Shown here: piece after piece, positions 27,476 to 36,766 of the stretch | How the letters are laid out: the number at the start of each line of letters is the position of its first letter | Numbering within the stretch: the first letter of the stretch is position 1 | Assembly (NCBI GenBank): GCA_001443485.1 | Contig: LDXQ01000014.1 | Coordinates: 1 to 42,018 of the forward strand | Reading direction: 5' to 3' | DNA length: 42,018 nt | DNA from: Candidatus Sysuimicrobiota bacterium CSP1-3 | GTDB lineage: Bacteria > Sysuimicrobiota > Sysuimicrobiia > Sysuimicrobiales > Humicultoraceae | Notes under the pieces: model-generated | The model's database searches: none | The model's input: only the letters and a program-made list of their open reading frames with translations | Told to the model about the DNA's origin: nothing | Program-made: the position numbers and the translations under genes

Positions 27476-28502
27476 TCTGCCGCGCCAGCCCCGTGCCGCG
27501 GTCGAAATACCGCATCGCCCGCCGCGGGACGGCAAACTCGTAGACCTGCTTTTCCGCGATCGGCGTCGGGATGGTCACGGGCAGGGCGGCGATCACAGGT
27601 TGGTCCGATCGCAACTCCTCCTCCAGCTGCCCGTAGACCAGACGGTCTGCCCCCAGGTGCTCGACCTGTCGCACGCGGAGGTGGTAGGTGAAGACACCTT
27701 CTTGGGCGGCGAAGGTCGAGCGCGGCAGAAAGTGCTCCGGCCGGAATCCGAAGACCGTCGTCTCATCGTGTTCGACCAGGTTCATCGGTGGAGAGCCGAG
27801 AAAGGTGGCGACGAAGGTGTCCGCGGGATTCTCGTACACCTCCTGCGGGTTGCCGATCTGCCGCACCTTGCCCTTGTTCATCACGACGATGCGGTCGCCC
27901 AGGCCCATCGCCTCCACCTGATCGTGCGTCACATAGATGGTTGTCGTGCCGAGCTGCCGCTGGAACTCCTTGAGTTCGTAGCGGGCGACGGCCCGCAGCT
28001 GCGCATCCAGGTTGGAGAGGGGCTCGTCGAAGAGAAAGACCTTCGGGTCCCGCACCACCGCCCGGGCCAGGGCGACGCGCTGCCGCTCACCGCCGGAGAG
28101 CTGGCGCGGAAAGCGGGCGAGCAGCCGCTCGATGCCGAACATGCGCGCGCCGCCGTGCACCCGCTCCTTCAGGGTCGGCGGGGGCATCCCCATCGCCTCC
28201 AGAGGGAAGGCGATGTTGCGGTAGGCGGTCTTGTGCGGATAGAGGGCGTAGCTCTGGAAGACCATGGCGATGCCGCGGGCACGTGGCGGGACGTCCTCGT
28301 CCACGCGCTCTCCCGCGATGTAGATCTCACCGGCGGTGGGCATCTCCAGACCGGCGATCATGCGCATCAGGGTGGTCTTGCCGCAGCCGGACGGGCCGAG
28401 GAGGACGAGAAGCTCGCCCTCCTTGACCTCCAGGTCGACGCCGTCAACCGCCCGCACGTCGCCGAAGTGTTTGTGCAGATTGCGTGTTTCCACGTACACC
28501 AT
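27462..28502 (-). CDS. CUT1-type ABC transporter ATP-binding protein (UgpC/MsmX-like)
   Basis: [20 protein letters not shown] Walker [34 protein letters not shown]-terminal TOBE-like region FGFRPEHF. Confidence 0.93.
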   Translation of the reverse strand: MVYVETRNLHKHFGDVRAVDGVDLEVKEGELLVLLGPSGCGKTTLMRMIAGLEMPTAGEIYIAGERVDEDVPPRARGIAMVFQSYALYPHKTAYRNIAFPLEAMGMPPPTLKERVHGGARMFGIERLLARFPRQLSGGERQRVALARAVVRDPKVFLFDEPLSNLDAQLRAVARYELKEFQRQLGTTTIYVTHDQVEAMGLGDRIVVMNKGKVRQIGNPQEVYENPADTFVATFLGSPPMNLVEHDETTVFGFRPEHFLPRSTFAAQEGVFTYHLRVRQVEHLGADRLVYGQLEEELRSDQPVIAALPVTIPTPIAEKQVYEFAVPRRAMRYFDRGTGLARQNGAA

Positions 28503-28585
28503 CGGTGTCCCCGCGGCCTGACGTGTAGAGGTGCGCCCTGAGTTTCCCGGGCGCACCCCGTTTTACCTTTCCCGTTGCCGGTCGC

Positions 28586-30061
28586 TTACTTGTCTTTGCC
28601 GCCGCCCACCAGACCCGCCCGGCGCCATTTGTTGTAGATGTCCTTGACCCGGCGGTTGGCCTCATCGACGGCCTGCTTTGGCGTCAGCTGCCCGGTCGCG
28701 GCCTTGGCGAACATGTCGGCCGTCACGCTGGTGTCAAAGATCTCGCCCTCGGCCGGGTTGGCGACCCCCGGCCAGCCAATGTTGGCGGACCACTTCAGCG
28801 AGTCGGCCAGGACCTTCAGCTTGTCCGGCGGGAGCGAGGCGAACTTATCGTTGCGCACCTGCGCCTGGGTCCACTTCAGGCCCTCGGCCGGCTTCTGCGC
28901 CACCGGGGTGTTCTTCTCCGCCGCAGCGCCCATGTACGAGGGGAAGTTGTACAACTCGCTGCCCAGCGTCGACTCGCGGGCATTGTCCAGCAGGTGGAGC
29001 AGAAACTCCTTGGCCAGGTCCGGGGCGCGGCCGAACCTCCAGATGACCCACACCCCCATGACGTGCGTGGCCGCCAGGGCGCGGGCGGGGCCTTTCAGCG
29101 CGGGGACGAAAGATATGTCGGATGCGATCGGCAACCGCCTGAACTGCGCGGAGCGGTACGCGGAGATGGAGTTGAGGATGTAGGCGGTCTGCCCGGCCTC
29201 CAGCGCCTGGTTGTTGGAGGCGGCATTCCAGCTCAATACGGCGGGCGTCATCACCTCGCGGAAGAGCCGGGCGCCCCATTCGACCGCCTTTACCGTCTCC
29301 TCGGAGTTGAGGACGACGTTCGCATCCTTGTCCTGAACGGATGCCCCGAACGACCAGAGGATCGCCCGCGTGGCCATGTTGGAGTCGATGTCCTGGGAGT
29401 ACCCGACGCCGATGGGGATCTGAATGTTCGGGAACTTCTGCTTGATCTGCCGGCCGGCGGTGAGCAGGTCCTCCCAGGTTCGCGGCCCCTGCGTGAACCC
29501 GATGCTTGACCAGACGCTCTTGAGGTAGTCTCCCGGGTCCGGGACCCAGTTGTCGGAGAACCCGAACCACTTCCTGGTGTGCGGGTTGTAGGTGCTGTCC
29601 TTCACCCACGGGAGGATCGGACCGTAACGCCGCTCGGCTTCCCGGTTGATATCGGCCAGATCCAGCACTTGAGGCTCAAACTGCGAGGGGGGCGAGATGA
29701 AGAAGTAAACGTCGTGCCCCTGCTGTGCCGCCACCTCGGCCGTGGCCCGCGGCACGATGTCCGCGAAGCTGACCCGGTCAATGGTCACGTCGATGCCCTT
29801 GCTGGTGCCCCACTGCTTGACGAAGTTGTCGAACCAGGGATGGTAGGCCCAGGGCACAAAATGCGCCCACGTCATGATGCGCAGCGCCCGCGGCTGCGCG
29901 TGGACGATGAAGGGTCCGCGCAGGAGCGACCCGAGTCCGGTCGCCACCATGCCCGCGCCGGCGGCGCCCGCGGCGGTCCACTTCAGAAACTCCCTCCGGG
30001 AGACCCGCCGCCACCGGTTTTCAGAGAGCCGCACCCACTTCTCTGCCTTCTCGTCACTCAC
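28586..30061 (-). CDS. Extracellular solute-binding protein (carbohydrate ABC), Tat-type signal
   Basis: N-terminal RRVSRREFLKWTAAGAAGAGMVATGLG twin-arginine motif; PRTWEDLLTAGRQIKQKFPNIQIPIG; operonic with CUT1 permeases. Confidence 0.85.
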   Translation of the reverse strand: MSDEKAEKWVRLSENRWRRVSRREFLKWTAAGAAGAGMVATGLGSLLRGPFIVHAQPRALRIMTWAHFVPWAYHPWFDNFVKQWGTSKGIDVTIDRVSFADIVPRATAEVAAQQGHDVYFFISPPSQFEPQVLDLADINREAERRYGPILPWVKDSTYNPHTRKWFGFSDNWVPDPGDYLKSVWSSIGFTQGPRTWEDLLTAGRQIKQKFPNIQIPIGVGYSQDIDSNMATRAILWSFGASVQDKDANVVLNSEETVKAVEWGARLFREVMTPAVLSWNAASNNQALEAGQTAYILNSISAYRSAQFRRLPIASDISFVPALKGPARALAATHVMGVWVIWRFGRAPDLAKEFLLHLLDNARESTLGSELYNFPSYMGAAAEKNTPVAQKPAEGLKWTQAQVRNDKFASLPPDKLKVLADSLKWSANIGWPGVANPAEGEIFDTSVTADMFAKAATGQLTPKQAVDEANRRVKDIYNKWRRAGLVGGGKDK

Positions 30062-30143
30062 TCGCTCCCACCTCCTCGCACAAGATGCGGTGCCTTTCGG
30101 CGTCGAAGCGACACAGACACAGATCGAGGGGTCTTTGGCTGCA

Positions 30144-30173
30144 AGTATAGGGTTGGGCGGGCGGGGAATGCAA
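30144..30173 (-). promoter_or_regulatory. Putative sigma70 promoter of the solute-binding-protein / MurNAc salvage operon
   Basis: Minus strand TTGCAT-N18-TATACT (-35 at 30168-30173, -10 at 30144-30149), about 80 bp upstream of the 30061 start. Confidence 0.5.
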
Positions 30174-30185
30174 TGCGGGCGAAAG

Positions 30186-30263
30186 TGGTGCCCCCAGCGG
30201 GATTCGAACCCGCGTTACCGGCTTGAAAGACCGGTGTCCTAGACCTGGCTGGACGATGGGGGC
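30186..30263 (-). tRNA. tRNA-Glu (TTC anticodon), CCA encoded
   Basis: Reverse complement GCCCCCATCGTCCAGCCAGGTCTAGGACACCGGTCTTTCAAGCCGGTAACGCGGGTTCGAATCCCGCTGGGGGCACCA; anticodon loop CTTTCAA. Confidence 0.93.
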
Positions 30264-30330
30264 CGGACCCGCATCAATATAGCATCATAGCACCAGCGGC
30301 GGGCAGCCCGCGACGCCGCGACGCGGTGCC

Positions 30331-31065
30331 CTACTCCGCGTACTTGCGGACAAACGCCAGGATCTCCGCCCGGATCGCCGGCCCGTGGCGAGTGTCGAAC
30401 AGGTAGGTCCCGTGGGCGGCGGTCGGGTAGAGGCGCAGCATCTTGGGCGGCGGCGTCTGCGCGTGCATGGTCCGCACGCTGTCAGCGAAGGGCTGATCCC
30501 CCGTCCCCGCGACGAAAAGCTTGGGTGTGCGCAGCGTCGGGAGGTACGGCCGGACGTCCAGTCCCTGGAAACGCATGCCGCTGGCGATGACGACCACGCC
30601 GTGCACCGGGCGCAGCGCTGCCGCCTTCAGGGAGACGGTGCCGCCCATGCTCGCGCCGATGAGGATGACGGGCCGCCGGCCGCTGCGCGTCGCATGGGCG
30701 ATCGCGGCCAGCGCATCCCGGTAGGTCGCGGCGATGACGAACTTCCCGCCGGACTGCCCGATGCCCCGGTAGTCATAGGTGATGGCGGTGTAACCGCGCC
30801 GCGCCAGTTCCTCCGCCAGCGAGAACCAGATCCGCTGGTCGGTCCCGTACATGTGGGAGAAGATGACCACCGCGCGGCCGCTCCCGAACTGGTAGCCGCG
30901 GATGGTGACCCCGTCGCCGGTGCGGAAACTGATCGCGGTGTGCGCGCGGGCCGGCGGCACGGGGGCCGTGAGCAGCGCGGCCGCCAGTAGCAGCAGGGCG
31001 GCGACTCCCACCGCCCGTGATCGCCTCGCCCGCCTAGAGGACGGCTTTGATCTTCCCGCCATCAA
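30331..31065 (-). CDS. Alpha/beta hydrolase with N-terminal signal/TM segment
   Basis: VGVAALLLLAAALLTAPVPPARA leader; VIFSHMYGTDQRIWF, YDYRGIGQSGG, LIGASMGGTVSL (GxSxG). Start overlaps the SDR gene end. Confidence 0.85.
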   Translation of the reverse strand: MMAGRSKPSSRRARRSRAVGVAALLLLAAALLTAPVPPARAHTAISFRTGDGVTIRGYQFGSGRAVVIFSHMYGTDQRIWFSLAEELARRGYTAITYDYRGIGQSGGKFVIAATYRDALAAIAHATRSGRRPVILIGASMGGTVSLKAAALRPVHGVVVIASGMRFQGLDVRPYLPTLRTPKLFVAGTGDQPFADSVRTMHAQTPPPKMLRLYPTAAHGTYLFDTRHGPAIRAEILAFVRKYAE

Positions 31066-31825
31066 CCTGGATCACGGTGCCGGTGACGAAACTGGCCCGC
31101 TCGGAGGCGAGGAACGCCACCACCGCCGCCAGTTCCTCCGGGCGGCCTACGCGGCGCAGCGGCATGTCGCCCGTCCAGAGGCGCCGCTCCGCTTCTTCCT
31201 CGGAAATGCCCTCGCGCGCCGCGAACGCCTCCGTGAGTTCGTCCAGCCGGTCCGTGGCGATGGGACCGGGACACACGGTGTTGACCAGGATGCCCTCCGG
31301 CCCCAGTTCGTTGGCCAGCGACTTCATCAGCCCGGCCACCGCGGCGCGGACGGAATTCGATAGCGTCAATCCCTCCAGCGGCTGCTTCAGCACATAGGAC
31401 GTAATGGCGATGATCCGGCCCCAGCGGCGCTGCCGCATCGAGGGGATGACCGCCCGGCAGAGGCGCACCGTGCTCATGAGGATGAGCGCCACCGCCTCCT
31501 GCCACGCCGGTTCGTCCACCTCCAGGAACCGGCCGGGGCGCGGCCCGGCGGCGTTGCTGACGAGGATGTCGATCGCGCCGAAGCGCTGCAGCGTCGCGTC
31601 CACGATGCGCCGCACGTCCTCTTCACGCGTGACGTCGCCCGCCACGGGCATGACGCTCGCACCCGCACGCGCCATCTCCCCGGCCGCCGCCTCCAGCACC
31701 GCGGCGTCACGGGCGCAGATGGCCACCTGCGCGCCCTCGGCCGCCAGCGCGGCCGCCACGGCCTTGCCCAGCCCGCGACTGGCGCCGGTAACCAGAGCCA
31801 CACGTCCCCGCAGTCCCAGGTCCAT
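31034..31825 (-). CDS. SDR family oxidoreductase
   Basis: GRVALVTGASRGLGKAVAAAL, ILVSNAAGPRPG; ends FVTGTVIQVDGGKIKAVL. Start ATG 31825. The usual YxxxK is not obvious (ITSYVLKQPLEGLTLSNSVRAAVAGLMKSL). Confidence 0.88.
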   Translation of the reverse strand: MDLGLRGRVALVTGASRGLGKAVAAALAAEGAQVAICARDAAVLEAAAGEMARAGASVMPVAGDVTREEDVRRIVDATLQRFGAIDILVSNAAGPRPGRFLEVDEPAWQEAVALILMSTVRLCRAVIPSMRQRRWGRIIAITSYVLKQPLEGLTLSNSVRAAVAGLMKSLANELGPEGILVNTVCPGPIATDRLDELTEAFAAREGISEEEAERRLWTGDMPLRRVGRPEELAAVVAFLASERASFVTGTVIQVDGGKIKAVL

Positions 31826-31899
31826 CCGCCCGAGTCCTTTATCGAGGTGGAATCCTGATGTCGCCGGAGCCCGCCACCTAAGATTTGGGCCACGCCGGG

Positions 31900-32601
31900 C
31901 TACGGCCAGAGCAGAAGCTGCCGCAACTCCTGTATTCGGGATTTGGCCAGGGGGATGAGCGTTTCCTTCGGATCGTCGAGGAGCAGACTCTGCGCGTCCC
32001 GCGACCAGGGCACGATCCGGCGCACCCGCCGCAGGTTCACCAAATAGGCGCGGTGGCAGCGGAAGAACCCGTGCGGCGCCAGCACCAACTCCAACTGGCG
32101 CAGTGCCTCGCGCACCCGGAGGGTGTTCTGGTCCAGCGCCACGGTGGTGACATCGTCGTCGCGCCGCAGGTAGAGCACGCCGGGCAGCGGCAGCAGCAAG
32201 CGGTCCTGGCCCTCGCGCACGCACAGCCGATCGATGCCGGGCGTCATGGCCGGGCGCGGCGCGATTCGCGCCAGGGTTCGCCCCAATCGGTCGCGGCTCA
32301 CCGGCTTCAGCAGATAGTCGACGGCGCCCAGATCAAAGGCGGGCAGCGCGAAGTCGGCGAACCCGGTTACGAAGACGACGGGTACGCCCTGCCGGCGGAG
32401 CTGGTCGCCGAGCACCAAGCCGTCCACCTCCGGCAGGCGGACATCCAGAAAGGCCGCATCCACCGGTACGTGGTCCAGCAACCGCAGCGCCTCCGCAGCC
32501 GTCCCCGCCGTGCCCGCGACGGTGGCCCCGAGTTCGACCAGGAGTCCGGCCAGACGGCGGCACGCCGGCGGTTCATCGTCGACGATCAGCGCGCGCAGCA
32601 T
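31900..32601 (-). CDS. Response regulator, REC plus LytTR DNA-binding domain
   Basis: MLRALIVDDEPPACRRLAGLL, AAFLDVRLPEVDG (phospho-Asp), DYLLKPVSRDRL; LytTR HGFFRCHRAYLVNLRRVRRI. Confidence 0.92.
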   Translation of the reverse strand: MLRALIVDDEPPACRRLAGLLVELGATVAGTAGTAAEALRLLDHVPVDAAFLDVRLPEVDGLVLGDQLRRQGVPVVFVTGFADFALPAFDLGAVDYLLKPVSRDRLGRTLARIAPRPAMTPGIDRLCVREGQDRLLLPLPGVLYLRRDDDVTTVALDQNTLRVREALRQLELVLAPHGFFRCHRAYLVNLRRVRRIVPWSRDAQSLLLDDPKETLIPLAKSRIQELRQLLLWP

Positions 32602-33208
32602 CCTGCGGCACCACGTACATCTGCCGCGGCGCCGCTCCCGTCGGAAGCGCCACCGCCGCAATCGTCCCCCCGCCCGGCCGGCGAAGCAGCCGCAGCCTGG
32701 CGTTCCGTCCATACAACGCGGCCAGGCGCCGGCGCAGCGTGCTGAGGCCGAGGTGGAGCCCGGCGCCCCCCATCGCTACCTGCGGGCGGGGGACCCCTGG
32801 ACCGTCGTCTGCGACCATGATGAGCAGTTGCTTTCGCTCATGCCGGTAGCGCACCGCCAATCGCAGCGTCGCCCCGTCCACCCGGCAGGCGGCCGCGTGC
32901 ACCACCGCGTTCTCCACCAACGGCTGCATGACCAGCGCCGGGATGCGGACGCCGAGGGTCCCGGGATCGACGTCCAGGACCGTGCGCAGTCGGTGGCCCA
33001 GGCGGGCTCGTTCCAGGCCGAGGTACATCTGGACGAGCGCCAGTTCCTCGGCGACGAGAACCGGACCCTCGCCCCGACTGAGTGTCGCCCGCACGAGCTG
33101 CGCCAGAGCCCCGATCATCTCCTCGGCCAAGCCCGGGCGCGAGCGCACATACGCCTGGATCGCCGTCAGCGTATTGAATAGGAAGTGCAGCGCGGCGGGC
33201 GACCACAC
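32573..33208 (-). CDS. LytS-family (PF06580-type) sensor histidine kinase lacking an N-terminal sensor domain
   Basis: HFLFNTLTAIQAYVRSRPG, LVRATLSR, EELALVQMYLGLERARLG, IPALVMQPLVENAVVHA, VADDGPGVP, GLHLGLSTLRRRLAALYG. GTG start overlaps sigma stop (TAGTG). Confidence 0.85.
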   Translation of the reverse strand: MWSPAALHFLFNTLTAIQAYVRSRPGLAEEMIGALAQLVRATLSRGEGPVLVAEELALVQMYLGLERARLGHRLRTVLDVDPGTLGVRIPALVMQPLVENAVVHAAACRVDGATLRLAVRYRHERKQLLIMVADDGPGVPRPQVAMGGAGLHLGLSTLRRRLAALYGRNARLRLLRRPGGGTIAAVALPTGAAPRQMYVVPQDAARADRRR

Positions 33209-33963
33209 TAGCCGCCACGGCGCCGGCGTCGCCGTCCGTTCGGTGAGAGGTCCGCCGGCCGCGGCACATCCAGCGCCACGCGCAGCCGGCGGATCGCCCG
33301 CTCCTGCAGCTCGGCCACCCGGGTAATGGAGATCCCGTAGTGCGCGGCCACCTCCCGCAGGCGCATCCCGCGGGCGAATCGCAGGTGGAGGATCTCACGG
33401 TCACGTCCGGGCAAGGCCGCCACCGCCCGGCGCACGGCCTCGCGGAGCTCCTCCGCCAGCAACTCCTCTTCCGGCTCGGTCGCGTCCTCCGGCAGCGGAC
33501 CGGCGTCATCGAGGCTGAGCAACTGGGTCACGAACGGGATGGGCCGCGGACGCGCGCCGTTTCCGGAGCCCGCCCCACTCGGGGAACCCACGCTGTGGTC
33601 GGCTGCCTTCAACGCCCGGCGCACGCTCCGCGGCAGCGGATCTCGCGCCCGCAGCCCGTCGAGAATCGCGCCGCGGATACGGTAGCCGGCGTAGGTACGG
33701 AAGTCCACGCCGCGCGAGGGATCGAACCGCCGCGCGCACTCGAGCAGGCCGACGACTCCGTCGTGCACCAGGTCTTCCAGTTCGACAACCGCGGGCAGGC
33801 CGTGGCTCACCGCCCGGGCGATGGTGCGGACCAGTGGAAGGAGCGCGTCGACCGGAGGAGGAGCGGCGGGAGCCGAGGGCTCCGCTCCGGGCGGCGTCAT
33901 CCCGTTGTGGGACGGCGCCAACACTGCGGTGGTTTCCTGAACCACGGAACGAACCACGACCAT
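33208..33963 (-). CDS. Sigma-70 family RNA polymerase sigma factor (FliA/WhiG-like)
   Basis: VELEDLVHDGVVGLLECARRFDPSRGVDFRTYAGYRIRGAILDGLRARDPLPRSVRR; region 4 PGRDREILHLRFARGMRLREVAAHYGISITRVAELQERAIRRLR. Confidence 0.9.
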   Translation of the reverse strand: MVVVRSVVQETTAVLAPSHNGMTPPGAEPSAPAAPPPVDALLPLVRTIARAVSHGLPAVVELEDLVHDGVVGLLECARRFDPSRGVDFRTYAGYRIRGAILDGLRARDPLPRSVRRALKAADHSVGSPSGAGSGNGARPRPIPFVTQLLSLDDAGPLPEDATEPEEELLAEELREAVRRAVAALPGRDREILHLRFARGMRLREVAAHYGISITRVAELQERAIRRLRVALDVPRPADLSPNGRRRRRRGG

Positions 33964-34148
33964 GACCTCGCGGGGGTGATAGCGGCCATGATCACACGGA
34001 GGGGTCTCCCCGGGCTCACGGTGACACGTAACAGGCCGGAAGGGGGCGCCGAACGGCGGAAGTCGGGCAGCGAGCGGCCGTAGCGATTACAGTCGCGGTG
34101 ACCGCCGCAAGACGCAGCCGATACGGCGATTCGGTTTGTGCGCGGACT

Positions 34149-34709
34149 TTATAGGAGGCGGGCTGTCACCGTCGCGGGGGTGATCTCGATCAATGCGCCG
34201 CCGGTCTTGCCGTCACCCATCGTACAGTTGACGACCAGCGTGTCGCCCACACGCTCGATTCCCGGGGACTCGTGCACGTGGCCGCAGGTCAGCAGGCGCG
34301 GCCGCAGGCGCAGGACCTTCTCCCGCACGCTCTCCGAACCGATGTGCTTGCCGGTGGGGACGGCGTCGAGGATGCCGTGGGGCGGCTCGTGCACCACCAG
34401 CACGTCGCAGGGGACGTCCGCGTCGGGCCCGCCGAAGGCGACGCCGTCAATCACGCGCGGCGATCCCTCCAGCAGCGCGCCGTGCCGGCGCATCGTCAGC
34501 GGGACATTGGGTGCGTCCATGTTGCCGGGGACCGAGAGGACCGGAATCGAGAAGGCGTGCAGCAGGGTAAGCGCCTCTTCGCCGTGCCCGGCATGCGTGA
34601 GGTCCCCGGGCAGCAGCAGCACCGCCGGCTGGTGTTCCAGGACGAGCGCCCGCACCCGCGCAATGCGCTCGGGGCGGCCGTGCAGGTCGGCGCAGGCCAG
34701 GATACGCAC
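34149..34709 (-). CDS. Metallophosphoesterase (YfcE-like / calcineurin-like)
   Basis: VRILACADLHGRPERI, LLLPGDLTHAG, VPGNMDAP, VLVVHEPPHG, LLTCGHVHESPG. GTG start at 34709; the track ORF is N-terminally overextended. Confidence 0.88.
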   Translation of the reverse strand: MRILACADLHGRPERIARVRALVLEHQPAVLLLPGDLTHAGHGEEALTLLHAFSIPVLSVPGNMDAPNVPLTMRRHGALLEGSPRVIDGVAFGGPDADVPCDVLVVHEPPHGILDAVPTGKHIGSESVREKVLRLRPRLLTCGHVHESPGIERVGDTLVVNCTMGDGKTGGALIEITPATVTARLL

Positions 34710-34757
34710 CGGTGAATCCCCCGCTATGATAACAGGAGTGTCAGAGGAGGTGCCGAG

Positions 34758-35546
34758 ATGCGCCTGGCCACGAATGGGATCACACTGGGATACGACCTCG
34801 CGGGAAATGGCACAGCGGTCCTCTTCCTGCACGCGTTCCCCCTGAACCGGCGGATGTGGGCGGCGCAGGTGGAGGCGCTGCGCGCGCAGGCGCGCCCGCT
34901 GACCGTAGACCTCCGCGGGTTCGGTGAATCCGATCCGTCGCCCGCGCCCTATGGACTGGAGACGCTGGGTGACGACGTGCGGGCGCTGGCGGGCAAAGTG
35001 GGAATCACGCGCGCGATCGTCGTGGGGCTCTCGATGGGCGGGTACGTGGCCTTCCGCCTGATCGAACGCGCCCCGGAGTTCGTGCAGGCGCTGGTGCTGG
35101 CCGACACGCGCGCCGAACCGGACACAGCGGAAGGCCGGGCCGGGCGGCTGATGCTGGCGGACCGCGTCGAGCGCGAAGGCCTGGCGGCGCTGCAGCAGTT
35201 CATGCAGGGTCTCCTCGGGCCCACCACGCGCGCCTCCCGCCCGGAGGTCGTCACGCGGCTGCAGCAGACTGTCGGCGCGCCTTCGCCGGACGCCGTGGCC
35301 GCCACCCTGCGCGCCATCGCCGACCGGCCGGACAGCCGTCCGCTGCTGCCGGCCATCACCGTACCCACGCTGGTGCTGGTGGGAGAGGAGGACGCGCTCA
35401 CGACGCCCGACAGCGCGCGCGTCATCGCCGGCGGCATCCGCGGCGCGCGCCTGGTCGTCATCCCGCAGGCGGGACACCTCTCCAACCTGGAGGCGCCGGA
35501 CGCCTTCAACCGCGAACTGGTGACGTTTGTGCGGGAGGTCGCTTAG
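34758..35546 (+). CDS. Alpha/beta hydrolase fold protein
   Basis: VLFLHAFPLNRRMW, DLRGFGESDPSP, VVGLSMGGYVAFRL, LVLVGEEDALTTP, IPQAGHLSNLEAPDAFN; RBS gaggagg upstream. Confidence 0.92.
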   Translation: MRLATNGITLGYDLAGNGTAVLFLHAFPLNRRMWAAQVEALRAQARPLTVDLRGFGESDPSPAPYGLETLGDDVRALAGKVGITRAIVVGLSMGGYVAFRLIERAPEFVQALVLADTRAEPDTAEGRAGRLMLADRVEREGLAALQQFMQGLLGPTTRASRPEVVTRLQQTVGAPSPDAVAATLRAIADRPDSRPLLPAITVPTLVLVGEEDALTTPDSARVIAGGIRGARLVVIPQAGHLSNLEAPDAFNRELVTFVREVA

Positions 35547-35569
35547 GCGGACCCCGGACCGCCCGGGGA

Positions 35570-36721
35570 TCAGCGCAGGTCGACGGGGACGAAATCGCGC
35601 CGCAGCGGGCCGATGTATTCGGCGCGGGGACGGATTAAGCGGTTGTCGGCATACTGTTCCAGAATGTGGGCGGTCCACCCGCTGATGCGGCTGACAGCGA
35701 AGATCGGCGTAAAGAGGTCCAGCGGAAGTCCCATCGCCGCGTAGACCGACGGTGAGTAGAGGTCCACGTTGGGATAGAGTTGTCTCTCCCGTGTGACGAT
35801 CTCCTCGACCTTCCGCGTCATCTCGAACCAGCGCAGGTCCCCGGCTTTGGTGCCCAGCTGCTGCGCCAGCGCCCGGAGGTGGCGCGCTCGTGGATCTTCG
35901 GTCCGGTACACGCGGTGCCCGAACCCGGGGATCTTCTCCTTCCGCGCGAGTTTCTCACGAATGACCGGCTCCACCCGATCAATTGATCCAATCTCCAGCA
36001 GCAGTTTCATCACGGCCTCGCTGGCGCCGCCGTGCAGCGGCCCTTTGAGGGTGCCGATCGCCGAGGTCGTGGCGGCGTAGATGTCGGCAAGCGTCGCCGC
36101 CGTGACGCGCGCCGCGAAGGTGCTGGCGTTCAGTTCGTGATCCGCCTGCAGGATCAGAGCGATGTCCATCGCCCGCACGTGCTCGGGGTCGGGGGCGCTG
36201 CCGAAGAGCATGGCCAGGAAGTCCGCAGCGTGCGACGCCTCCGGCCGCGGCGGAACGGGCGCCTTGCCCTGGCGCACACGGTGATAGACGGCGACGATCG
36301 TGGGAAACTGCGCCACCAGGCGGGCCGCCCTCCGCAGGTTGGACGCGGGGCTCAGGTCCTGCAGGTCGGGATCGTAGAGCCCCAGCGCGGAGACGACCGT
36401 CCGCAGGACGTCCATCGGATCCGCGGCGCGCGGGAGACCGGTCAGCAGGCCCTGGACGGCGGCCGGCAGCGCCCGCACGGCACCGAGTTCGTGGCGGAGC
36501 GCGTCGAGTTGGGCGCGCGCGGGGAGGTCGCCATGCCAGAGGAGGTAGACGACCTCCTCGAAGGTGCTGTGCTCCGCCAGGGCGTGGATGTCGTAGCCCC
36601 GATAGAGCAGCCGCCCCTCCTGCCCGTCGACGAAGCAGATGGCGGAGGACGAGGCGACGACGCCTTCGAGCCCGGACTGGAACTCAGGAGGATGCGTTCC
36701 CCGGGCCGACATGCCGTCCAT
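35570..36721 (-). CDS. Citrate synthase / 2-methylcitrate synthase family
   Basis: GLEGVVASSSAICFVDGQEGRLLYRGYDIHALAEHSTFEEVVYLLWHG, LQADHELNASTFAARV, GPLHGGASEAVM, IPGFGHRVYRTEDPRA. Confidence 0.93.
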   Translation of the reverse strand: MDGMSARGTHPPEFQSGLEGVVASSSAICFVDGQEGRLLYRGYDIHALAEHSTFEEVVYLLWHGDLPARAQLDALRHELGAVRALPAAVQGLLTGLPRAADPMDVLRTVVSALGLYDPDLQDLSPASNLRRAARLVAQFPTIVAVYHRVRQGKAPVPPRPEASHAADFLAMLFGSAPDPEHVRAMDIALILQADHELNASTFAARVTAATLADIYAATTSAIGTLKGPLHGGASEAVMKLLLEIGSIDRVEPVIREKLARKEKIPGFGHRVYRTEDPRARHLRALAQQLGTKAGDLRWFEMTRKVEEIVTRERQLYPNVDLYSPSVYAAMGLPLDLFTPIFAVSRISGWTAHILEQYADNRLIRPRAEYIGPLRRDFVPVDLR

Positions 36722-36766
36722 GGGCCTAGCCTAGAAAGGCCCCCGGGGGCTGTCAACGGCGACAGG

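Noticed and set aside
34114-34125. gccgatac resembling a FliA/WhiG -10 element near the sigma gene
   Set aside because: No matching -35 element at the right distance, and on that strand it points into the 3' end of a convergent gene rather than a promoter target.
33964-34148. Possible cobalamin or c-di-GMP-type riboswitch fragments (ccgcgactgtaatcgc on the minus strand; gccgcaagacgcagcc on the plus strand)
   Set aside because: Only short resemblances; the remaining conserved blocks (e.g. a B12-box arrangement, or a full GEMM core) are absent or wrongly spaced, and no downstream gene fits.
36727-36755. Palindrome ggcccccgggggct downstream of the radical SAM gene / upstream of citrate synthase as a terminator
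   Set aside because: The stem is short, has no loop to speak of and is not followed by a T-run in either direction.
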